Shown here: piece after piece, positions 1-8,804 of the stretch
Layout of the letters: the number at the start of each line of letters is the position of its first letter
Position numbering within the stretch: the first letter of the stretch is position 1
Source: Bacillota bacterium
GTDB lineage: Bacteria > Bacillota > Clostridia > Lachnospirales > Lachnospiraceae
Length of the DNA stretch: 64,000 nt
Assembly: GCA_023411555.1 (NCBI GenBank)
Contig: JAEYOQ010000024.1
Coordinates: forward strand, 1 to 64,000
Reading direction: 5' to 3'
Notes under the pieces: generated by a model
Seen by the model: the letters and a program-made list of their open reading frames with translations, nothing else
The model's database searches: none
Told to the model about the DNA's origin: nothing
Translations under genes and position numbers: made by a program

Positions 1-2
1 AA

Positions 3-842
3 CTGATGAAAGACCGCAACAGTTATTCCAAGACAGATCCCGATGCAACCTTTATGCACATGAAGGAGGACCATATGAGGAACTCCCAGTTAAAACCCGG
101 ATATAATGTCCAGATAGCAGTAGAAAGCGAGTATGTCACGGGTGTTGGTATATTTCAGGACAGGTCGGATGTGACAACTCTAATACCGATGCTTAACGGG
201 ATGATTGAAAAGCTAGGTCGCAGATATACAAATGTGATTGCCGATTCAGGTTATGAAAGTGAAGAGAATTATCTTTATCTTGAAAAGGAAGGTATCAACC
301 CGTTTATCAAGCCACAGAGCTACGAGATATGGAAGAAAAAGAGCTTTAAGAAGGATATCAGAAAGTATGAAAATATGGTATATCTAGAGGAAGCTGATGC
401 ATATGTTTGTGCGAATGACAGAATAATGTGGGCGGTGGGAACGCACCACAAGAAAAATACGTCGGGATATCGTGCAAAGCTTACGGTATATGAATGTGAG
501 GATTGCGGCGGCTGCTCTTATAAAGAAAAGTGTACAAAAGCCCAAGGTAACAGACGGATGGAGCTTTCGAGAGTATTCATTAATAAACGACGTAAATCCC
601 ATGAGAATATAATATCAAAGAAGGGAATTCATTTGCGGATCAACCGATCAATACAGGTGGAAGGAGCCTTCGGAGTATTAAAAAGTGATTACGAATTCAG
701 TAGATTTTTAACACGAGGGAAAACTAACGTAAAAACAGAGTTTATTCTACTTTGTTTGGGGTATAACGTAAATAAACTCCATTCTAAGATTCAGAAGGAA
801 CGGCTTGGACACCATTTACATGAGGTCAAAGAAGCTGTATAA
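3..842 (+). CDS. IS1182-family transposase, C-terminal part (5' end outside window)
   Basis: The frame is open to the left edge, so the visible 278 residues are the C-terminal part of a longer protein; the ATG at 6 is internal. The middle region holds the DDE-type core: an Asp in ADSGYESEENY and a Glu in QVEGAFGVLKSDY, both typical of IS1182/IS4-like transposases. Between them lies a cysteine cluster (CEDCGGCSYKEKC) seen in this family and probably binding zinc. The protein would cut and join the ends of its own element. Whether the copy is intact cannot be seen. The next gene downstream looks truncated on the side facing this element. Confidence 0.85.
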   Translation: MMKDRNSYSKTDPDATFMHMKEDHMRNSQLKPGYNVQIAVESEYVTGVGIFQDRSDVTTLIPMLNGMIEKLGRRYTNVIADSGYESEENYLYLEKEGINPFIKPQSYEIWKKKSFKKDIRKYENMVYLEEADAYVCANDRIMWAVGTHHKKNTSGYRAKLTVYECEDCGGCSYKEKCTKAQGNRRMELSRVFINKRRKSHENIISKKGIHLRINRSIQVEGAFGVLKSDYEFSRFLTRGKTNVKTEFILLCLGYNVNKLHSKIQKERLGHHLHEVKEAV

Positions 843-944
843 AAGCCAGAAATACGCAAAGGTGTATTAAAGTACGCAAAAAATTCTGAAAATCCAACTT
901 CCAGAGGAGCACATCACGGTGTTCCCTATTTTTTTACTCAAAAA

Positions 945-1000
945 GAAAGGACGTGTTTCAATCCTAACTTAAAAATGTTAGTTTTGAAACACGCCCTTTC
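945..1000. terminator. Long hairpin after the transposase
   Basis: The arms 945-968 and 977-1000 pair over 24 positions with about three mismatches and enclose an 8-base A/T loop. It could terminate the transposase transcript or form the end of the insertion sequence. No clean T-tract follows. Confidence 0.5.
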
Positions 1001-1056
1001 TACTATGTTCATGGAGGAAGCTGTTAAATATATCTTTATTAAAGATATGCATATAT

Positions 1057-3675
1057 ATGCGAAGTTTTTACTACTTTTATCTTTCTCATTTGATCGGAAT
1101 CAGTGGAAATACTTCAGTGAATAAAATATATTTTGCTAATCCCTATGGAATGTTTTCTGTTGATTGTGATTACATATTGGATTGTAGTGATACCCGGATG
1201 ATACAGAATATATTAGGAGTCGCTACAAACAAGGATTATCCTCATAACATTTCCTTTGCTATGGAATTGGCAAATTGTCATACGACAGAGAAATTGATCA
1301 TACTTAATCTGGATCATAACGATGCGCAAGTATTAAAAGTGAAACCGTCAAAGCATTCACCTAATAGTTGTATTGCTACTATGGATTTTAGTGTGTCCTA
1401 TAATGAAAGTGATATATCAGCGCGCACAGAAGCGGAAATAAAAGCCCGTATACGGAGTCTACAGGTTTTAAATAAATTAACAGAAGTAGAGGGATTTAAA
1501 AATTTAAGATTAATTAATATATCAAGTGAAGTGTCTAGTACAAGTAGGAATTCACATTATAATTGTGATATTAATAATATCATAGAAAATGAAAGCTTAT
1601 TAAACTTTGGATTTACTGAAGCAGATCTACTTCAGCTGGAACTGTTCTTGAATCATAGATTAGGAAACTTGCCTTCGAGTGATGAAGGCAATTCGGAAAA
1701 TTTTCTCTGGATGAACGGGCAGAAAAGGAAGCTATCAGAAAGTGTAGCTTTTCATTATTCCTGTGAGTGGATGGGAGTGAAGCTTAATTCCATTATACTA
1801 ATATCGGAGGAATTACCCATAATTGATAAGGACATAACCATTGCAGGCATGGGAGCATCTGGTATGTCGGCAGCTTGGGGTGTAGGCACTTCTGAAAAAA
1901 ATGTACTGGGTATTGAAAACCAAAGTACATTAGGTGGAACCAGGACAACAGCTCATGTTATGAGTTATTATTATGGGTATCAAGGTGGCTTTACGAAGAG
2001 ATTAGATGAGGCCTTTCAAGAATTTATTAATAATAATATTAAATTCTCTTATGAGAAATCTTCAGCATATATTATTCTTGAATACTTCCATTTTATAAGT
2101 TTAGATCAACTGCATTTTCCTTATTTATTAAATACCGTTGTTTGTGGAGCAAAACTAGATGGCAAAAGGTTAGTTGGAGCTATTATAGCGAATGAAACCG
2201 GTGTATATAGAATAAATTCAAAAGTATTTCTGGATATGACAGGGAATGGAGATTTAGCTGCTTTATCAGGAGCTGCTTTTGAATTTGGAGATCCGCAGGA
2301 TGGAAATAGCCAGACCTTTAGTAGATGGGGACGAACAGAATTAAGTGTGGATCACTATCAGGCAAATCAATTTCATGGTGACTATGATGGTGTTGATCCA
2401 TCAAGCTATCAGGATTTACTACGTGCCTTAACGATATCCCAGTGTGATAATTCAGCATACTATTTCTCACATCCTCTGGCTTTTCGTGAGGGTAGACGTA
2501 TTATAGGAAGAGATTATATTACCATTGAGAAAACACTTACCTTTCGGGATATATCTCAAATTGTTCTGATTGGTGAAACTACCTTGGACAATCATGGAAG
2601 AATGTCAGCTGATTATGCATTAATGGGCTTTGGTGCATTAAATAAAGTCTATCGTGCAGCGGTTGGGTTAGGCTGCTTTATCCCAAAAGATATCGATGGA
2701 TTATTAGTTGGTGGTAAAGCAATTTCAGGTGATCGTGATGCGGTTGGTATGGTACGTATGAATGCTGATATTCAAAATGCCGGTTTTATGCTTGGTCTCT
2801 ATGCTGATTCAATTCAAGAAGGAGATTTATACTCAGTTAATTTTGAGATATTTCAAGATAAATTAAGGCAATTTGATATATTGACCACAGAAAGAGAAAC
2901 TCCTACCATCAAATCCGTTCATGAGGCTGTGGCGCAGATGTCAAATGATGACCCCTATTCCTTATTTGATGTTTTATTGCAGGAGAAATCTGAGGTATTA
3001 CCCTTGCTGAGAGCTGCTTATGAACAAGAAGAAAATACGCAGAGAAAATATTTTATTGCAAAAGCATTGGCCTGGTTTGCTGACCCGCTAGGAATTGATC
3101 TTCTATATAAAAGATTTGATGAGTTAATTCACAATGAAAACAGTGATAGCAGAAGTGATATAGATGAGCGTATGGATGTAGTTCGCCATGGAGTTGCGAA
3201 TGATTCTGTAAATGATTATTGGGATTTGAATCAATTGATTGTGCTACTTGAAAGGCTCAAAGATCAAACCAGAATAACTGAGCTTTGCGATTTAGTCAAG
3301 CGTGCAACTGCCGGAGGTACTCCTTATAGAAGCAAATATGTATACTATGCCTCGAGAGCAGATATGGTATGCGTCCCATATTTTGAAAGACTATATATTC
3401 TCTCACACTATTTCACCCATCTGCCTAATCAAAAGGCAGCACCCTATTTATATGATTTATTAAGCAAAGAAAATATTGGTGGTGGATTATACTGTCATAA
3501 CCTGGATAACCCTCCTTTATATTTCTCTTCCTATCTTGAGCTAATGATTGCCAGAGCCGCCTATCGATGTGGAGAAAGTAGAGTCAGAGATTTCATCAGT
3601 AATTATTCCCATGACATAAGAAAAACGCTTTCTGGCTGTGCTCAGAATGAATTATCAGCAAGTAATAACACCTAA
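1057..3675 (+). CDS. FAD-dependent oxidoreductase, probably 5'-truncated, with helical-repeat C-terminus
   Basis: An 872-residue reading frame. A dinucleotide-binding motif GMGASG lies at residues 264-269, followed by an acid-ended strand and LGGTRTTAH, as in FAD_oxidored (PF12831) flavoproteins. The stretch from Gly382 through FLDMTGNGD is the usual second FAD-contact segment. The last 250 or so residues are helical and resemble HEAT-type repeats. Oddly, residues 31-45 (GMFSVDCDYILDCSD) look like another copy of that second FAD segment, which suggests the protein once began with a further flavoprotein domain. The frame is open upstream of the ATG with no Shine-Dalgarno, and a transposase lies just before it. 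I infer the 5' part was lost when the element inserted, so this may be a pseudogene. Substrate unknown. Confidence 0.6.
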   Translation: MRSFYYFYLSHLIGISGNTSVNKIYFANPYGMFSVDCDYILDCSDTRMIQNILGVATNKDYPHNISFAMELANCHTTEKLIILNLDHNDAQVLKVKPSKHSPNSCIATMDFSVSYNESDISARTEAEIKARIRSLQVLNKLTEVEGFKNLRLINISSEVSSTSRNSHYNCDINNIIENESLLNFGFTEADLLQLELFLNHRLGNLPSSDEGNSENFLWMNGQKRKLSESVAFHYSCEWMGVKLNSIILISEELPIIDKDITIAGMGASGMSAAWGVGTSEKNVLGIENQSTLGGTRTTAHVMSYYYGYQGGFTKRLDEAFQEFINNNIKFSYEKSSAYIILEYFHFISLDQLHFPYLLNTVVCGAKLDGKRLVGAIIANETGVYRINSKVFLDMTGNGDLAALSGAAFEFGDPQDGNSQTFSRWGRTELSVDHYQANQFHGDYDGVDPSSYQDLLRALTISQCDNSAYYFSHPLAFREGRRIIGRDYITIEKTLTFRDISQIVLIGETTLDNHGRMSADYALMGFGALNKVYRAAVGLGCFIPKDIDGLLVGGKAISGDRDAVGMVRMNADIQNAGFMLGLYADSIQEGDLYSVNFEIFQDKLRQFDILTTERETPTIKSVHEAVAQMSNDDPYSLFDVLLQEKSEVLPLLRAAYEQEENTQRKYFIAKALAWFADPLGIDLLYKRFDELIHNENSDSRSDIDERMDVVRHGVANDSVNDYWDLNQLIVLLERLKDQTRITELCDLVKRATAGGTPYRSKYVYYASRADMVCVPYFERLYILSHYFTHLPNQKAAPYLYDLLSKENIGGGLYCHNLDNPPLYFSSYLELMIARAAYRCGESRVRDFISNYSHDIRKTLSGCAQNELSASNNT

Positions 3676-3724
3676 GAAGCTTGTTGCTGCCTGCTAGCCT
3701 TGAATAATCATTACAAAAAGATAA

Positions 3725-3800
3725 CCCCGGCCAAATTGTACCGACCCTATAAGTTAGATATATTCTAGCCATTGTAGGTCGGTACAAATTCTGACCGGGG
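3725..3800. terminator. Long palindrome downstream of the oxidoreductase gene
   Basis: The arms 3725-3746 and 3777-3800 (CCCCGG...CCGACC against GGTCGG...CCGGGG) pair almost perfectly around a loop that is itself partly palindromic. TACTTTTAAT follows. It sits between the end of the oxidoreductase gene and the converging tspO gene, so a bidirectional terminator is likely. The length is also compatible with a small repeat element. Confidence 0.55.
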
Positions 3801-3910
3801 ATACTTTTAATCCCTTTTCGAACAGAAAGCGGGGCTATTGAGTAAGAGGATATATGGATGTAACCGGAATGTATGGTGTCAAGGTGACATATGTATTGCC
3901 TGCAGAAGGA

Positions 3911-4375
3911 TTACTTATTTAATAAGTAGATGCTGAAATTCAAAAAAGCAGCAAATAAACACCACAATAAATATGGTATTTGCAGATAGGCAGCAATAGG
4001 GCTGACTTTATAAAACTTAATGATCATAATACAAATGCAGATAATTAAACCAATAAGCCATATGAATGCAAATAAATAGTTCTGAAGGTTGAAAAAGATC
4101 AAAGACCATATAAAATTAAAAAGTAGTTGTATGGCATACCAATTAAGGGCAGATTGCTTCATCTCATTATCCGATGTACAGATAATATAGGATGATATAC
4201 CCATCAATACATATAAGATTGTCCAAACGATTGGAAATAGAAAAGCTGGTGGAGCAAATTCCGGTTTCATAATTTGGTTGTAATTCATAGCATCCCTAGA
4301 GAGAAATGCAGAAAGGCCTCCTACCGCCAGAGGAATGAGGATACATAATATGAATGAAATGATTCTTTTTAACAT
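3911..4375 (-). CDS. tspO: TspO/MBR family membrane protein
   Basis: About 154 residues with five predicted membrane helices, the family's usual size. Signature segments are visible: PEFAPPAFLFPIVWTILY, then a WSLIFF-containing helix, and a last helix with PYLLWCLFAAFLN. Family members bind tetrapyrroles and are linked to porphyrin or stress responses; the role here is not evident from neighbours. The ATG at 4375 has GAGGTG six bases upstream, so I prefer it to the GTG at 4384, which overlaps that ribosome site. Single gene; a hairpin at about 4430-4467 lies upstream. Confidence 0.88.
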   Translation of the reverse strand: MLKRIISFILCILIPLAVGGLSAFLSRDAMNYNQIMKPEFAPPAFLFPIVWTILYVLMGISSYIICTSDNEMKQSALNWYAIQLLFNFIWSLIFFNLQNYLFAFIWLIGLIICICIMIIKFYKVSPIAAYLQIPYLLWCLFAAFLNFSIYLLNK

Positions 4376-4429
4376 GGTGAACACCTCAAGGATTTATAAC
4401 ATTGTATTATAGAATAAATTATTTTATTC

Positions 4430-4467
4430 ATAATGTCGCTCCTGTTAGCCACAGGGGCGATTATTAT
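4430..4467. other. Hairpin between tspO and the deoR-type operon
   Basis: ATAATGTCGCTCCTGT (from 4430) pairs with ACAGGGGCGATTATTAT (to 4467) around a TAGCC loop. It lies in the divergent intergenic region, upstream of both genes. Function unknown. Confidence 0.4.
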
Positions 4468-4590
4468 TCATGACATAGAAAGTTAATGAAGCGTGCGTTC
4501 TAATTTATGATTAAGAAGGGGGGACCAAGCTCGATCAGGAACTTTGCTTAGTCATCCGGGGTAACACAAATCGCATCAATATGATTTTAT

Positions 4591-4630
4591 TTGACATTGG
4601 TATTTGTGTGTGATAATGTGTATTTGTGTG
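4591..4630 (+). promoter_or_regulatory. Putative promoter and operator of the DeoR operon
   Basis: TTGACA at 4591-4596 and GATAAT at 4612-4617 form a promoter-like pair with a short 15-base spacer. Two exact direct copies of TATTTGTGTG occur at 4601-4610 and 4621-4630, 20 bases apart (two helical turns), and an inverted CACAAAT lies at 4565-4571. DeoR-family proteins often bind repeated half-sites at their own promoter, so autoregulation is a reasonable inference. Confidence 0.45.
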
Positions 4631-4643
4631 GAGGTGATTGTGA

Positions 4644-5429
4644 ATGTTTGTGAATGAGAGATATTCTATCATTCTTGATCATATTAATCGAAAAGGCTCC
4701 GTATTAGTATCAGAATTGGTGGAGGAATTGCATACTTCAACTGAGACAATACGCCGGGATCTAATCTATTTAGAAAAGGAAAATCACTTACAGAGAGTCC
4801 ATGGTGGTGCAATTGCTTTATCAAATATGAATAAGTATCCGAGCTTATTACAGAGATTAAATGAAAATAAAGAGCAAAAGGAGCAAATCTCAAAAATTGC
4901 AGCACTTCTCGTAAAAGAAGGTGACATTATAGCGATTGATGCTGGAAGCTCAGCAGTTGAGTTTGTGCATACTTTAAAAAGGAATTTTAAAAGACTGACG
5001 ATTATCACTCACTCAGTTAAGAATTTTGAAATGCTAAAGGGGATGGATGGCTTTCGCGTTATCTTAATCGGCGGAGAGTATTTAGCGAAGGAAGATATGT
5101 TTTATGGATTATTAGCACTAGAGACAATTCAAAAATTACATGTCTCAAAGCTTTTTCTTTTTCCGTCTGCGATTAGTTTGAAGTACGGAGTGGGCGATTT
5201 TATTCCTGAGGCAGTGGCAATTCAAAAGGCATATATAGAGATTGCGGACCGTGTTGTAATTATGGCGGACAGTTCAAAGTATGAAAAAACAGCGCTTTTA
5301 AAGGTATGCAATACAAATACTTCATATATCTATATAAGCAGTGACGATTTAGATGAAAATATCTGCAAAACCTATAAAAATAATAATATTTTACTTTACA
5401 AAAGTGAAAAGGAGCTTTTCGATGAGTGA
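4644..5429 (+). CDS. DeoR-family transcriptional regulator
   Basis: 261 residues, normal for the family. The N-terminal 60 residues contain the DeoR helix-turn-helix (VSELVEELHTSTETIRRDL) followed by the usual LERVHGGA-like linker (LQRVHGGAIAL). The rest matches the DeoR sensor domain, which binds phosphorylated sugars or related metabolites (DAGSSAVEFVHTL, and a VIMADSSKYEK segment near the end). GGAGGTG lies eight bases before the ATG. The stop overlaps the next gene by eight bases, so it is the first gene of a three-gene operon and likely represses it. An organophosphate ligand fits the neighbours but is inferred. Confidence 0.88.
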   Translation: MFVNERYSIILDHINRKGSVLVSELVEELHTSTETIRRDLIYLEKENHLQRVHGGAIALSNMNKYPSLLQRLNENKEQKEQISKIAALLVKEGDIIAIDAGSSAVEFVHTLKRNFKRLTIITHSVKNFEMLKGMDGFRVILIGGEYLAKEDMFYGLLALETIQKLHVSKLFLFPSAISLKYGVGDFIPEAVAIQKAYIEIADRVVIMADSSKYEKTALLKVCNTNTSYIYISSDDLDENICKTYKNNNILLYKSEKELFDE

Positions 5430-6195
5430 GAAGGTTATATTAATTTTAGTGGACGGAATGACATCGGAAGCAGTAGAGTCATGTTCCCATAAGATAATTC
5501 CCCAAATGTTAGAGGATGGTGTATACAACCTACATTCAACAACAGTAATGCCATCTGTAACTCTTCCTTGTCATATGTCACTTTTCCATAGCGTTACACC
5601 ACAACGCCATGGAATTCTATCCAATACCTATGTCCCCCAGGTCAGACCGGTGGAGGGCCTAATCGAACAGATGAAGAAGTTTAATAAGACATCAGCCTCC
5701 TTCTATAATTGGGAGCAATTGAGAGACTTGTCCCAACCCGGATCATTGACCTATAGCTGTTACATTTCCTATAAACACCATCCAAAATCAGATGATCTGT
5801 TAACAGATGAGGCTCTTAGGTATATAGCCAAGTCTTCGCCCGATTTCGTGTTTTTATACTTAGGTGAGACGGATGAGGTTGGACATGAATATGGATGGGG
5901 TAGTAAGGAATATCAAAAACAAGTATACAATGCCTGGGATTGTATTAAAAAGGTATATCAGGCAGAAGGAAGTACATATAAGATTATAGTAACAGCTGAT
6001 CACGGTGGTCATGACTGCAGCCATGGAACCGATGATCCAAGAGATATGCATATTCCAATTATAATTAGTGGAGTGTCACCGGATGCTGATACAGAAAAAA
6101 TGGACTCAGCTAATATTATCGATATAGCACCTACAATAACAACACTAATGGGAATTGACACAAACGAGGATTGGCGGGGCATAAGTCTGATATGA
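5422..6195 (+). CDS. Alkaline-phosphatase-superfamily phosphodiesterase/nucleotide pyrophosphatase
   Basis: 257 residues from the ATG at 5422, which has AAAGGAG upstream and overlaps the regulator's stop; an ATG at 5353 lies inside the regulator and has no ribosome site. The fold of type I phosphodiesterases (PF01663) is clear: metal site LILVDGMTSEAV near the start, a nucleophile Thr in STTVMPSVTLPCHMSLF, Asp/His metal ligands in GETDEVGHEYG, TADHGGHDCSHG, and a terminal APTITTLMGI. No signal peptide, so it acts in the cytoplasm. It should hydrolyse a phosphate mono- or diester or phosphonate brought in by the next gene's carrier; the exact substrate is unknown. Confidence 0.85.
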   Translation: MSEKVILILVDGMTSEAVESCSHKIIPQMLEDGVYNLHSTTVMPSVTLPCHMSLFHSVTPQRHGILSNTYVPQVRPVEGLIEQMKKFNKTSASFYNWEQLRDLSQPGSLTYSCYISYKHHPKSDDLLTDEALRYIAKSSPDFVFLYLGETDEVGHEYGWGSKEYQKQVYNAWDCIKKVYQAEGSTYKIIVTADHGGHDCSHGTDDPRDMHIPIIISGVSPDADTEKMDSANIIDIAPTITTLMGIDTNEDWRGISLI

Positions 6196-7430
6196 ATCAA
6201 AAAATAGTAAAACCCAAAGTGATTCATATCTTGACGGCATTATGCTTTATTGTGTATTTTACAAGTTATGTCACACGGGTCAATTATACTGCAATTATTT
6301 CAGTAATTGTTCAGGAGGAAGGAATACTTAAATCCACTGCATCGATCGTGACGATGTTAGGGTTCATTTCCTATGGAATTGGGCAAATAGTAAGCGGGTA
6401 TTTTGGGGACCGTATGCCTCCTAAGCTAATAATTTTAAGTGGACTTTTAATCACATCCGTATTTAATATATTAATGCCGGTTACCGGCAATATACATACT
6501 ATGGCAATAATCTGGTTTTTGAATGGCTTTGCCCAATCAATGATATGGCCTCCCATGGTACGAATATTATCCGCTTATCTGAAGCATGAGGATTATAATA
6601 ATGCTTGTGTTACAGTAATGATTGCAAGCTCAGTAGGGACTATTGCAGTCTATCTGCTATCGCCGCTGATTATTAGTCTATCAAGCTGGAAAATGGTATT
6701 TTGGATAGCCGGGATGATTGGAATTGCTGTCTCCTTCCTTTGGATTTTTGGAGCCAATAGGATAGAGCAGTATGCATTAAAAAATGGTATAACAGAAGAA
6801 AGAACCAGCAGTTCCACTACCAGATCAGAAAGCTCCATTAGAAGTCTTATCATACCGTCAGGCTTCCTATTTATTATCAGTGCAATTATACTACAGGGTA
6901 CCTTAAAGGATGGGGTAACTACTTGGATGCCGTCCTATTTAATTGAGACCTTTCAGCTTAAAAGCTCAGTATCTATATTCTCTACTGTTGTGTTACCTGC
7001 TTTTAGTATTTTCTTTTTAAAGCTTACGGCTTATATACAGAAAAGATTTTTTAAAAACGAATTAGTTTGTGCTGCTATTATATTCTTTGCCGGCTTCGCT
7101 GTATCGGTTGCCTTATCGGTATTTTCTTCCTATCATGCAGTCGTATCAATCATCATGGCAGCTGTCCTTACAGGATGTATGTACGGTGTTAACCTAATCC
7201 TTACCGGTCTCATACCGAATCGTTTTGAACATACAGGAAAAGTCGCATATATTTCAGGATTACTGAATTTTTTCACCTATGTCGGTAGCTCTTTGTCAAG
7301 CTTTGGTATAGCGAAGCTCTCTGAAAATTATGGTTGGAAATTTACGATTCAAAGCTGGGCTGTAATTGCTCTCCTTGGTACTTGTGTGTGCTGCCTATGC
7401 GCATATAGATGGAAGAAATTTTGCGAATAA
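6192..7430 (+). CDS. MFS transporter, organophosphate:phosphate antiporter-like
   Basis: The start at 6192 overlaps the previous stop as ATGA, giving translational coupling. About 412 residues with twelve hydrophobic segments. The first half resembles the OPA branch (GlpT/UhpT): YFTSYVTRVNYTAI in helix 1, GDRMPPKLIILSGLL after helix 2, and NGFAQSMIWPPMVR in helix 4-5. OPA carriers exchange phosphorylated organics such as glycerol-3-phosphate for phosphate, which suits the adjacent phosphodiesterase. The substrate is inferred. A strong terminator follows directly. Confidence 0.82.
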   Translation: MNQKIVKPKVIHILTALCFIVYFTSYVTRVNYTAIISVIVQEEGILKSTASIVTMLGFISYGIGQIVSGYFGDRMPPKLIILSGLLITSVFNILMPVTGNIHTMAIIWFLNGFAQSMIWPPMVRILSAYLKHEDYNNACVTVMIASSVGTIAVYLLSPLIISLSSWKMVFWIAGMIGIAVSFLWIFGANRIEQYALKNGITEERTSSSTTRSESSIRSLIIPSGFLFIISAIILQGTLKDGVTTWMPSYLIETFQLKSSVSIFSTVVLPAFSIFFLKLTAYIQKRFFKNELVCAAIIFFAGFAVSVALSVFSSYHAVVSIIMAAVLTGCMYGVNLILTGLIPNRFEHTGKVAYISGLLNFFTYVGSSLSSFGIAKLSENYGWKFTIQSWAVIALLGTCVCCLCAYRWKKFCE

Positions 7431-7438
7431 TGATTTAG

Positions 7439-7480
7439 AGGGTGCTCCGTGTAAACATTGGCGAGCACCCTTTATGTTTT
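7439..7480 (+). terminator. Rho-independent terminator of the DeoR operon
   Basis: AGGGTGCTC (7439-7447) pairs with GAGCACCCT (7463-7471), followed by TTATGTTTT. It closes the three-gene operon. Confidence 0.8.
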
Positions 7481-7537
7481 AGTGCCCCGGCGGGCGAACG
7501 AATCAGAGCAAACTAGTATAGTCGAAGCTGAATATTT

Positions 7538-8803
7538 TTATGTTGTGGCTTGAAATATAAAGACTCCATCCTTGGCGGAAAACTGGTATATACCATCGTA
7601 TTTTTCCACCACATGAACCATGCTTTTTGTACCGAAACCATGGCCCTGTTCACTGGATACAGGGACGCCCTCATGGAATGTTGGTTCCGTCTGATAGCTG
7701 TTGCGAATATCGAGACAGAGCTTATTATTTTTGGTATACATGCGTAGCTTGATAAAGCGATTATTGTAATCTACTACCTTTTCACAGGCATGTATGGCAT
7801 TTTCTAGAGAGTTTGATAACAGACGGCATAAGTCAGGGACCGCAAACTTACCGAAGTCTGTAGTCGTAACATAGATCTCACAATGGATTTTCTTTTCTGT
7901 AGCCCTCGATGCATAGGAGGAAAGAATCAGGTTCACAGTCTCATTGTCCGAATAGCGTACTACCTTGGTATTGTCGATTTCATTGCAGATGTCCGATATG
8001 TATACCTGCGCTCCTAATAAATTGTTCTTAGATATACAGGAATTAATATAATTCATATGATGCCTCAGATCGTGTCGATAAATAATTGCCTGCTCATGGG
8101 ATCTTCTGAGTGTCTCTATTTCCGCTTTGGATTGATCGGCTAATACCTTGAACAGGGCTTGTTCAACTTCAATCTCCTTTTTCTCGTAGAGTGTTTTAAG
8201 ATAGATAATCGAAAAGATAAAGTAAACAATGACGACAGATGCATCCATTAATTCGATAAAGACAGCCCCCCCACGATAAAGCAAATCCGTATAAACAGTG
8301 AGGAGATATTCGATTATATAATATATGAGTGGTACAGAAATAAATAGCTTTAATATCTTGTTGGTTTCATAGCTTAGACGAACTACGTAAGGAGAAACAA
8401 ACTTAATAATAAGGATTAAGAGGGGGATAGTGACTATGATCTGTACAATATAGGAAACCCCCATATCGTAGTTCCAGAAGTAGGAAAGAGCCGTTCCAAT
8501 CCACTTTCTTGGTGTGCAAAATAGATAGGCGGAAAAGACGGAAATCCCAGCGATATAGATATTCTTTTTATAGAAGCATCTCAATACTAAAAAAAGTGGG
8601 ATATGAGTAAAAAATGGATACGACTTAAATAAAAAGTCCTTTCCTAAGACGAAAAATCCAATCACTTGAAGGATTCCAAAAGCACTAAAAATCAAGCAAT
8701 ATTGCTTTACGTTTTTAGTGATTTCAATTCCTGCAAATGATAGGCTAAGTGCAATGCCAAAAAAGAGAACAAAGCCGAAATTAATTATACTTAATTGTAA
8801 CAT
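7538..8803 (-). CDS. Sensor histidine kinase, GHKL/AgrC-like
   Basis: About 421 residues. The N-terminal half is hydrophobic with roughly six membrane helices; a coiled region follows, then a histidine box YRHDLRHHMNYINSCI and a C-terminal GHKL ATPase with the N box LLSNSLENAIHACEK and G box GHGFGTKSM. This is the architecture of AgrC-type peptide-sensing kinases. The start at 8803 has GGAGGTG upstream and is one base after the response regulator's stop; a 22-residue upstream extension would lie inside that gene. It should phosphorylate the adjacent LytTR regulator. No agrB or agrD-like gene is visible, so the signal is unknown. Confidence 0.86.
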   Translation of the reverse strand: MLQLSIINFGFVLFFGIALSLSFAGIEITKNVKQYCLIFSAFGILQVIGFFVLGKDFLFKSYPFFTHIPLFLVLRCFYKKNIYIAGISVFSAYLFCTPRKWIGTALSYFWNYDMGVSYIVQIIVTIPLLILIIKFVSPYVVRLSYETNKILKLFISVPLIYYIIEYLLTVYTDLLYRGGAVFIELMDASVVIVYFIFSIIYLKTLYEKKEIEVEQALFKVLADQSKAEIETLRRSHEQAIIYRHDLRHHMNYINSCISKNNLLGAQVYISDICNEIDNTKVVRYSDNETVNLILSSYASRATEKKIHCEIYVTTTDFGKFAVPDLCRLLSNSLENAIHACEKVVDYNNRFIKLRMYTKNNKLCLDIRNSYQTEPTFHEGVPVSSEQGHGFGTKSMVHVVEKYDGIYQFSAKDGVFIFQATT

Positions 8804-8804
8804 C

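Larger units (their letters stand above)
1..1000 (+). mobile_element. IS1182-like insertion sequence, right part
   Basis: The window opens inside a transposase gene. It ends at 842 and is followed by about 100 bases of non-coding DNA and a long hairpin (945-1000) before the next reading frame. The left end lies outside the window. No target duplication could be identified, so the right boundary is an estimate; the hairpin may be the element end or a terminator just beyond it. Confidence 0.45.

Noticed and set aside
384..602. Minus-strand frame inside the transposase gene
   Set aside because: Shadow of the coding frame on the other strand, no ribosome site.
3842..3922. Short frame ending DVTGMYGVKVTYVLPAEGLLI
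   Set aside because: Only about 26 codons, no ribosome site, overlaps the tspO 3' end; at most a gene fossil.
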